Of a stretch of 11,753 bases of DNA, positions 7,125 through 11,753 are shown piece after piece. A model generated the notes under the pieces. The model was not told the origin of the DNA. It did no database searches and saw nothing but the letters and a program-made list of their open reading frames with translations. A program made the translations under genes and the position numbers. The stretch's first letter is position 1, and each line of letters starts with the position of its first letter. The DNA is from RGIG4079 sp045637505. GTDB lineage: Bacteria > Bacteroidota > Bacteroidia > Bacteroidales > Muribaculaceae. The stretch is taken from NCBI GenBank assembly GCA_045637505.1, contig JAZTZO010000015.1, positions 1 to 11,753 of the forward strand, written 5' to 3'.

Positions 7125-8516
7125 CTACTTTCCAATACAGAATCTTGAGAAGATTTCTCCGAGGATGTCGTGGGTGGTGATGGTGCCGGTGATTTCGCCG
7201 AGGTGATGGAGGGTTTCGCGCACATCTTGTGCGATGAAATCGCCCGAAATGCCCATATTGATTCCGTCGATGGCGCGTGCTATAGATTCGCCAGCGCGTG
7301 TGAGTGCTTGGTAGTGGCGTGCGTTGGTTACCATCACTTCGCCTGGTGCGATGTCGGCGCTGCCCGATGCGTTGATGAGGTGTTGTTGTAATGCGTCAAT
7401 CTCATCGCCTCGTTGGGCTGAAATCGGTGCGATAACTGCTCCTTGTGGGAGGATATTCTTTAATGCCGATTGTAATGCCTCAACATTTTGTGCGTTGATG
7501 TCGATTTTATTGAGAGCCACGATGATTGTTTGGTCATCGGAGGTGTGGGGTAATACTCGTTGTGCCACGGTGTTGAGCTGTTCAACCGAAATTGCGCTAT
7601 CGATAACCCAAAGCACGATGCGAGCATCGGTGAGTTTGCTTATGGTGCGTTCGATGCCGAGTGACTCAATGACATCGGTAGTTTCGCGAAGTCCGGCTGT
7701 GTCGATGAAACGGAATAGGGTGTCGCCTATTTCGATTGTGTCCTCAATCACATCGCGAGTAGTGCCGTGAATGTCGCTTACGATGGCGCGTTCCTCGTGA
7801 AGCAGTCGGTTGAGAAGCGTTGATTTTCCCGCGTTTGTTTCGCCAACGATTGCAACAGGCACACCATCTTTGATTGCAGCACCGGTGGCAAAGGTTGATG
7901 CCAATCGGGTCACGACCGAGTGTATTTCTTGTGCTATGGCAAGGAGTTTTTGGCGAGAGGCAAACTCGACATCCTCCTCCGAAAAGTCAAGCTCGAGTTC
8001 GAGCAAAGAAGCGAGTTCGAGCAATCGGTCGTGGAGGTCGGTCAATCGGCGAGAAAAGTCACCACGCATTTGGCTCATGGCAATGCGATGAGCTGCGCGC
8101 GATGATGATGCAATAACATCGGCCACAGCTTCGGCTTCGGCAAGGTCAAGACGACCATTTGCAAAGGCACGACGGGTAAATTCGCCGGCATCGGCAATGC
8201 GACAACCAGTGCGCACGAGTAAATTTATCAACTCGCGTTGCACCCATCGAGAACCATGCACAGCAATTTCAACCACATCTTCGCCTGTGAATGAGCGAGG
8301 GTTGCGAAACACTGTTGCCACGGCTTGGTCGATGGCTTCACCTTGTTCATCAACGATTGTGCCAAGGTGGGCAGTGTGAGATTCGGCCTTTGAGAGCGAT
8401 TTCCCTTTCCACACTTTGTCAACAAGCGAGATGGCATCTTTGCCACTCACACGAGCCACAGCAATGCCCCCAACTCCGGCAGGGGTTGAAATGGCGCATA
8501 TAGTATCATCGGTCAT
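7125..8516 (-). CDS. mnmE: tRNA uridine-5-carboxymethylaminomethyl(34) synthesis GTPase MnmE
   Basis: MnmE works with MnmG to modify uridine 34 in the wobble position of several tRNAs, using GTP hydrolysis and a folate-derived one-carbon unit. The protein has the family layout: an N-terminal tetrahydrofolate-binding domain (D-T-I-x-A-I start; G-E-F-T-R-R-A-F-x-N-G-R-L-D-L-A-E-A), a helical region, and an inserted G domain with G1 G-E-T-N-A-G-K-S (225-232), G2 G-T-T-R-D (251-255), G3 D-T-A-G (272-275) and G4 N-K-I-D (336-339). The C-terminus is the diagnostic C-I-G-K, with C460 the conserved cysteine. At 463 residues it is of usual length. I chose the ATG at 8516 because homologues start a few residues before D-T-I; the ATG at 8525 is also possible, and the GTG at 8561 is unlikely. 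Its composition is typical of the housekeeping half. Confidence 0.97.
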   Translation of the reverse strand: MTDDTICAISTPAGVGGIAVARVSGKDAISLVDKVWKGKSLSKAESHTAHLGTIVDEQGEAIDQAVATVFRNPRSFTGEDVVEIAVHGSRWVQRELINLLVRTGCRIADAGEFTRRAFANGRLDLAEAEAVADVIASSSRAAHRIAMSQMRGDFSRRLTDLHDRLLELASLLELELDFSEEDVEFASRQKLLAIAQEIHSVVTRLASTFATGAAIKDGVPVAIVGETNAGKSTLLNRLLHEERAIVSDIHGTTRDVIEDTIEIGDTLFRFIDTAGLRETTDVIESLGIERTISKLTDARIVLWVIDSAISVEQLNTVAQRVLPHTSDDQTIIVALNKIDINAQNVEALQSALKNILPQGAVIAPISAQRGDEIDALQQHLINASGSADIAPGEVMVTNARHYQALTRAGESIARAIDGINMGISGDFIAQDVRETLHHLGEITGTITTHDILGEIFSRFCIGK

Positions 8517-8538
8517 TGTTATCATCGTATTGCATTTT

Positions 8539-8560
8539 TGTTGGCAAAAAAGAACCAACA
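8539..8560 (-). other. Short leader hairpin upstream of mnmE
   Basis: On the minus strand TGTTGG and CCAACA can pair around a T-rich loop, between the mnmE -7 box and the likely ATG codons. It may affect translation or may be incidental. Confidence 0.25.
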
Positions 8561-8574
8561 CTTATATTATAGTG

Positions 8575-8606
8575 CAAAGATACGCAATAATAATTCATAA
8601 TGCATA
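8575..8606 (-). promoter_or_regulatory. Bacteroidota-type promoter of mnmE
   Basis: On the minus strand TATCTTTG (8575-8582) is an exact TAnnTTTG -7 box, and TATG (8603-8606), one base off TTTG, lies 20 nt upstream as the -33 box. The spacing is canonical and the position, about 50-60 nt before the mnmE start, fits. It implies mnmE is transcribed separately from the cysK-endonuclease pair. Confidence 0.7.
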
Positions 8607-8611
8607 ATTAA

Positions 8612-8664
8612 CTCAATGAAATCTCGGAGAATCCATCGAGTGTAATAATTATGCTTTCGTTGAG
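8612..8664 (-). other. Imperfect inverted repeat after the endonuclease gene
   Basis: CTCAATGAAA (8612-8621) and TTTCGTTGAG (8655-8664) can pair with one G-T wobble, with an inner CTCG/CGAG pair. It lies in the 180-bp gap between the endonuclease stop and mnmE, where a terminator for the upstream transcript is expected, but there is no good T-run. Confidence 0.3.
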
Positions 8665-8698
8665 AGATAGTCTGTAAATTATATTAATTGGGATAAAA

Positions 8699-9583
8699 TT
8701 ACCTTCTCTTGTTTGACCTATTTTTGAGTGTGCTCCAGTAGTGGAACTTGCATTGTGATTCTACTTCGTTTTCGATTTCGTCGGGGAGTGAAGAGAAGAA
8801 GTCGAGTCCGGTGACGCGTTCCACTTCGTCGATGCTCACTGCAGCTGCTTGCATGCCTCCGGGAACTTTGCCGTTGGGCATAATGAATCCTATGCCACGA
8901 GGATTGTCAACATAGGGCGAGAGGATTACTTTGAAATATCGTTGAGGTACGGCTACGCGTGAGTCGCCGATAAATTCATTGATGGGGTCGGTGAGCACGG
9001 GACCACATATAACGATGATGGCGCTATCGACTTCGGCCCATTGGCGACATTTTTCTTCGAGTCGTTTCCATGCACCAGTGTTGAGTGACTTGGCTTGTGG
9101 GCACATGTTGGTCATGTAGAATGATTCGTCCATTGCTTTTTTGCTCCATTTCATATCGCCTGCAGGAGCCATGTGGCCACGATCGTAGCCCGAATATGAG
9201 TAGTCCCATTTTTCGGCCGAGCCAGCAACATTGTCATCACCACGGAAGTTGTCTTTGCGAGGCTCAAGGCCGTTTGCTTCTATGCCAGTGAGTTCCCATG
9301 CCACCCAGTTGGGGACATGCATTTTGCTATTGAATGATAGGCAATATCCTTCGTAATTCACAAACTGACTTGGTGTTGATTGAGGTGTGACAACATGCTC
9401 AAGGTTACCCCATTTGCCACTTTTTACTTGCGAAGCGTCTCCAGTAGAAGCCGAGATGCATCCACTGAAATATGCGCCACCAAGGAAGATGACGGCGATG
9501 GTAACGGCCCAAATGAATCGTTGAGTCCATTTGTTTTGCGAGTTTTTGCGTTGCGTTTTTCGTGTTTTGCGAGTTTTAGCCAT
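8699..9583 (-). CDS. DNA/RNA non-specific endonuclease (NucA/Serratia nuclease type), membrane anchored
   Basis: This 294-residue protein belongs to the beta-beta-alpha-Me (NUC) nucleases that cut DNA and RNA without sequence preference. The core shows D-R-G-H-M-A-P with the catalytic histidine H137, then T-N-M-C-P-Q and L-N-T-G-A-W-K-R-L-E. N168 and E176 take the positions of the metal-binding Asn119 and Glu127 of Serratia nuclease, with almost the same spacing. The N-terminus is very basic (residues 2-22), then a hydrophobic helix (about 23-40) ending in F-S-G-C; C42 might be a lipid attachment site, but phenylalanine is unusual at the -3 position. The nuclease domain should therefore lie outside the inner membrane. 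The ATG at 9583 is the natural start. The gene follows cysK by 45 bp on the same strand and is probably co-transcribed. No immunity gene was recognised next to it. A role in nucleic-acid scavenging is likely but inferred. Confidence 0.93.
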   Translation of the reverse strand: MAKTRKTRKTQRKNSQNKWTQRFIWAVTIAVIFLGGAYFSGCISASTGDASQVKSGKWGNLEHVVTPQSTPSQFVNYEGYCLSFNSKMHVPNWVAWELTGIEANGLEPRKDNFRGDDNVAGSAEKWDYSYSGYDRGHMAPAGDMKWSKKAMDESFYMTNMCPQAKSLNTGAWKRLEEKCRQWAEVDSAIIVICGPVLTDPINEFIGDSRVAVPQRYFKVILSPYVDNPRGIGFIMPNGKVPGGMQAAAVSIDEVERVTGLDFFSSLPDEIENEVESQCKFHYWSTLKNRSNKRR

Positions 9584-9628
9584 AGTGATGATGGTTTTTT
9601 AGATAGAAATGTGTTTATATATGTGATG

Positions 9629-10558
9629 TTATTTTACAAGTTCGGTTGAAAGATATCGCTCGCCAGTGTCGGGGAGTAGGGCAACGATTGTTTTGCCAGC
9701 GTTTTCGGGGCGTTGAGCCATAACTATCGCAGCATGAAGAGCTGCTCCCGATGAAATGCCAGCAAGTATGCCTTCGCGAGTGGCAAGTAGGCGAGCCGTG
9801 ACAATGGCATCATCTCCTTTCACAGTTATTACCTCGTCAACTACCGAAGCATCGTAGTTCTCGGGAATGAAGTTGGCACCGATGCCTTGTATTTTATGAG
9901 GCCCAGCTTCTCCACCCGAAATGATAGGCGATTCGGCAGGTTCAACGGCGATGGCTTGAATTTGAGGGTTGCGAGTTTTAAGTCCTCGAGCAGTACCACA
10001 AAGAGTGCCACCTGTTCCCACTCCAGCAACAAAAATATCTACGGTGCCATAGGTGTCGCGCCATATCTCTTGTGCTGTTGTTGATGTGTGAGCAGCTGGG
10101 TTGGCTTGATTGTCAAACTGACCGATTATGATTGAGCCAGGGTTGCTGTCGCGAAGTTGTTCGGCTTTTTTTATGGCTCCAGCCATCCCTTCGGCTCCTG
10201 GGGTGAGGACGATTTCGGCACCGAGAGCCTTGAGAAGTTTTTGGCGTTCAATGCTCATCGTCTCGGGCATGGTGAGAACGACTTTATAGCCTTTGAGCGA
10301 GGCAATCCATGCAAGTCCTACACCTGTGTTGCCGCTGGTGGGCTCAATGATGAGTGCCCCGGGCGAAAGTAATCCTTTTTTTTCGGCATCTTCAATCATG
10401 GCAAGAGCAGCGCGGTCTTTTACGCTACCGCCAGGGTTGAATGACTCAACCTTTGCGATGAGTCGGGCTTTCAACTCAAAATCGTGCATAAGATTATTGA
10501 GTTGCACAAGGGGCGTATTGCCTATTAATTGAGTGAGGTCTTGATATATTCGTTCCAT
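9629..10558 (-). CDS. cysK: Cysteine synthase A (O-acetylserine sulfhydrylase)
   Basis: CysK makes L-cysteine from O-acetylserine and sulfide with pyridoxal phosphate, in the cytoplasm. The 309-residue protein carries the family signatures: L-I-G-N-T-P-L-V near 11-18, N-P-G-G-S-V-K-D-R with the PLP-binding lysine K47, the substrate loop T-S-G-N-T-G (74-79), the PLP phosphate loop G-T-G-G-T (181-185), and the C-terminal P-D-T-G-E-R-Y-L-S-T. No CBS domain or extra region is present, so cystathionine beta-synthase is unlikely. The ATG at 10558 is chosen because M-E-R-I-Y-Q-D-L matches the usual family start and sits just after a canonical promoter. The upstream in-frame extension to 10609 would overlap that promoter and is rejected. 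It is the first gene of a probable two-gene transcript with the endonuclease. Confidence 0.96.
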   Translation of the reverse strand: MERIYQDLTQLIGNTPLVQLNNLMHDFELKARLIAKVESFNPGGSVKDRAALAMIEDAEKKGLLSPGALIIEPTSGNTGVGLAWIASLKGYKVVLTMPETMSIERQKLLKALGAEIVLTPGAEGMAGAIKKAEQLRDSNPGSIIIGQFDNQANPAAHTSTTAQEIWRDTYGTVDIFVAGVGTGGTLCGTARGLKTRNPQIQAIAVEPAESPIISGGEAGPHKIQGIGANFIPENYDASVVDEVITVKGDDAIVTARLLATREGILAGISSGAALHAAIVMAQRPENAGKTIVALLPDTGERYLSTELVK

Positions 10559-10578
10559 GACTTTTCTATATTTAAAAA

Positions 10579-10610
10579 CAAATTTAAAAACAAATGATGA
10601 GTATAACAAA
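10579..10610 (-). promoter_or_regulatory. Bacteroidota-type promoter of cysK
   Basis: On the minus strand TTTG (10607-10610), a 20-nt spacer and TAAATTTG (10579-10586) match the primary sigma consensus TTTG-N19-21-TAnnTTTG at every fixed base. Transcription would start about 15 nt before the cysK ATG, leaving almost no leader and no room for a riboswitch. Confidence 0.85.
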
Positions 10611-10684
10611 TAGCGGTGGGAGGATTTTTTTATAATAGTGCTTGATAGTAGGGGTGTTTTGGCACTCTCATTAATAATGATGAA

Positions 10685-10755
10685 GTATAAGAGTGTGACA
10701 AAGTGTCAGTATAACACGCAGTGGTATGACAAAGTGGATATAAGAGAATAGTGGT
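10685..10755. repeat. Quasi-tandem ~15-16 bp repeat array in the divergent intergenic region
   Basis: Three similar units begin at 10693 (GTGTGACAAAGTG), 10709 (GTATAACACGCAGTG) and 10724 (GTATGACAAAGTGG), spaced 16 and 15 bp. Degenerate flanking copies begin at 10685 and about 10738. A related copy, ATTATAACACAAAGTG, lies at 10887-10902. The array is 75-165 bp upstream of the cysK promoter. Binding sites for a regulator or a small repetitive element are both possible. The rest of 10611-10963 is non-coding, with no other element recognised apart from the promoter-like box at 10875 and the palindrome at 10880. Confidence 0.45.
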
Positions 10756-10874
10756 GGGGGTAAATTATTGATATTTAGTGATATAGTGCAATAATCGAGA
10801 TGGCGCCTGGGTTTTGGATAGACCTAAAAAAGGTAGTTTTAGAGGGTGGGTGGGATACTCGAAAAAAATGGCAT

Positions 10875-10882
10875 TAATTTTG
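10875..10882 (+). promoter_or_regulatory. Possible -7 box (TAATTTTG) of the 10964 gene
   Basis: The octamer fits TAnnTTTG exactly and lies 81 bp before the ATG. The expected -33 position holds TGGG, a poor match, so an activator may be needed or the promoter may lie elsewhere. Confidence 0.4.
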
Positions 10883-10904
10883 TGTAATTATAACACAAAG
10901 TGTT
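10880..10904. promoter_or_regulatory. Overlapping small palindromes, operator candidate
   Basis: TTGTGT and ACACAA pair around AATTATA (10880-10898), and AACAC-AAA-GTGTT (10892-10904) overlaps it. The two share the ACACAA arm and overlap the end of the possible -7 box, so they could be a repressor site or alternative leader hairpins for the 10964 gene. Confidence 0.3.
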
Positions 10905-10963
10905 TTTTGCGAAAATTGAAATTTGGTGATTTTTATATGTTGTTTAATTAAAAAGAGAAGAGT

Positions 10964-11509
10964 ATGATTTTAATTAAAAGAAAAAGTAGTAAGAGAGAAG
11001 AAATTTTGAAAAATTATCCCGATGCGATAATTTTTGATGTAACAATGAGTGGCGCAATGAATAAATTATCTCCTTTATATCCGCATGGTGAAATTCCGGT
11101 GCCATTTACCACAAATGCGGTTTCGATGACGGTTGAAGGGATATGGCAAGGGTTGAAGGTGTATGAGTTTGAGGGGATTGATACCTCGTTGTTTAGAGAG
11201 GAAGAAGAGAGAAAATTGAAAAGGTTATCGAGTACTAAAGGAAAGTATGTGGGCCATAGTAAAGGCACAAGAGGAGTGGCGAAAACGGAGGTTTTGGAAG
11301 GAACTGATGCGATAAGGGAAATATATGTGCCAGCATATAAGTGGGTGCTGGAGAATAAGTGTAGCAAAATTGTGGAGAAAATAAAAGAGTTGTCGAAGGA
11401 AAGGACAGTGATTTTATTGGATGATAAAGTGGTTGTGAAAATTGAAAAGGCCACAAAAATTATAAGCCCTGCAGCATTAATAAAGGCTTATATTGAAGAG
11501 AAAATTTAG
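10964..11509 (+). CDS. Uncharacterised conserved protein (DUF6939-like), possible NADAR-fold relative
   Basis: This 181-residue protein resembles a conserved uncharacterised bacterial family that I recall as DUF6939. Family-like features are Y-P-D-A-I-I-F-D-V-T (18-27), L-S-P-L-Y-P-H-G-x-I-P-V-P-F (35-48), M-T-V-E-G-I-W-Q-G-L-K-V-Y-E (55-68), I-Y-V-P-A-Y-K-W-V-L and V-I-L-L-D-D, and a closing A-L-I-K-A-Y. The segment T-V-E-x3-Q-x2-K (E58, Q62, K65), following L-S-x-x-Y-P, has the same order and spacing as in NADAR/YbiA proteins, which remove ADP-ribose or related groups and act in NAD/ADP-ribose metabolism and some phage-defence systems. The NADAR E-H histidine is G59 here. The relation is my inference and could be convergence. 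The gene stands alone, divergent from cysK, with a terminator behind it. The ATG at 10964 gives the full family N-terminus. Confidence 0.8.
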   Translation: MILIKRKSSKREEILKNYPDAIIFDVTMSGAMNKLSPLYPHGEIPVPFTTNAVSMTVEGIWQGLKVYEFEGIDTSLFREEEERKLKRLSSTKGKYVGHSKGTRGVAKTEVLEGTDAIREIYVPAYKWVLENKCSKIVEKIKELSKERTVILLDDKVVVKIEKATKIISPAALIKAYIEEKI

Positions 11510-11527
11510 AGAGTTAATAGGTCGCAG

Positions 11528-11573
11528 AGAGGTAGGCCTCATCATTCAAGATTGGGTGATGAGGCCTGCCTCT
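11528..11573 (+). terminator. Strong intrinsic terminator
   Basis: A 17-bp stem (11528-11544 with 11557-11573, one G-U wobble) encloses a 12-nt loop and is followed by TTGTGTTGTG. It starts 18 bp after the stop codon of the 10964 gene. The long near-perfect GGCCTCATCA stem makes termination very likely; the other strand has only moderate T content after the stem. Confidence 0.8.
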
Positions 11574-11753
11574 TTGTGTTGTGATAAGAGTCGGACTAAT
11601 GCGAAAAAATAGAAAAACCTACATTCAAAATCGAAGTGCAAAATTTGCGGTAAAAAAAATAATAACATGAAAAACACCGCAGGTTTGCCAAACGGCTGGG
11701 GCGCGTAGCCCCAAAGAGTGAATTTGTAGATAAACAAGCAATACAAAAAAAGG
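11574..11753. other. Non-coding tail, possible interspersed repeat
   Basis: No gene was recognised. It holds a compact hairpin, TGGGGC-GCGTA-GCCCCA (11697-11713), a near-palindrome GGTTTGCCAAACGG just before it, and a spaced TGCGGT/ACCGCA pair. The clustered GC-rich elements in otherwise AT-rich sequence look like a dispersed intergenic repeat or the start of a structured RNA, but one copy cannot show this. A minus-strand frame here has no protein character. Confidence 0.3.

Noticed and set aside
7034..7225. N-terminal extension of the 201-residue exported protein into mnmE
   Set aside because: It would overlap the mnmE C-terminus by 100 bp and put 64 non-hydrophobic residues ahead of a clear signal peptide; the ATG at 7033 is the better start.
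7324..8091. Long plus-strand frames opposite mnmE
   Set aside because: They are serine- and arginine-rich translations typical of antisense to a GC-richer gene; mnmE is unambiguous.
8517..8561. Longer MnmE starting at GTG 8561
   Set aside because: It adds residues absent from the family's usual start and includes the leader hairpin; the ATG at 8516 (or 8525) fits better.
10559..10609. Longer CysK starting at 10609
   Set aside because: The extension overlaps a canonical promoter and is not seen in the family.
11014..11454. 146-codon minus-strand frame opposite the 10964 gene
   Set aside because: It is an antisense shadow of a conserved protein with a phenylalanine/serine-rich composition and no own signals.
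11546..11746. 66-codon minus-strand frame at the window end
   Set aside because: It spans part of a terminator and GC-rich hairpins and shows no protein-like motif; treated as non-coding.

Overview
The window most likely comes from a member of the Bacteroidales, perhaps a gut Bacteroides- or Muribaculaceae-like organism. This rests on Bacteroidota-type promoters (TTTG, about 20 nt, TAnnTTTG) upstream of cysK and mnmE, on genes without clear Shine-Dalgarno sites, and on the C-terminal remnant of an outer-membrane beta-barrel protein. No ribosomal RNA or tRNA gene was recognised, so the taxonomic call is an inference.

The window has two halves of different composition. Positions 1 to about 7,100 are AT-rich accessory DNA. 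They hold the 3' part of an AbiEii/AbiGii-type nucleotidyltransferase toxin gene, a large SMEK-NACHT STAND NTPase (candidate anti-phage sensor), a decayed beta-barrel gene end, an unrecognised two-TM membrane protein of 388 residues, a second decayed fragment with two in-frame stops, a 68-residue four-cysteine protein and, on the minus strand, a 201-residue exported or membrane protein. This looks like a defence or accessory island with scars of earlier rearrangement.

Positions about 7,125 to 10,610 are a GC-richer housekeeping segment read on the minus strand: cysK (cysteine synthase), a membrane-anchored DNA/RNA non-specific endonuclease 45 bp behind it (probably one transcript), then mnmE (tRNA modification GTPase) with its own promoter. 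Beyond a 400-bp divergent intergenic region with a quasi-tandem repeat array lies a 181-residue protein of an uncharacterised family. Its core motif has the same spacing as the NADAR ADP-ribose/NAD-processing fold (T-V-E-x3-Q-x2-K). The gene is followed by a strong terminator hairpin.

The strongest leads for new biology are the SMEK-NACHT protein with its unassigned 500-residue C-terminal sensor region, the orphan two-TM protein beside it, the NADAR-like protein and the repeat array upstream of it. Nothing here proves that these act together as one system.
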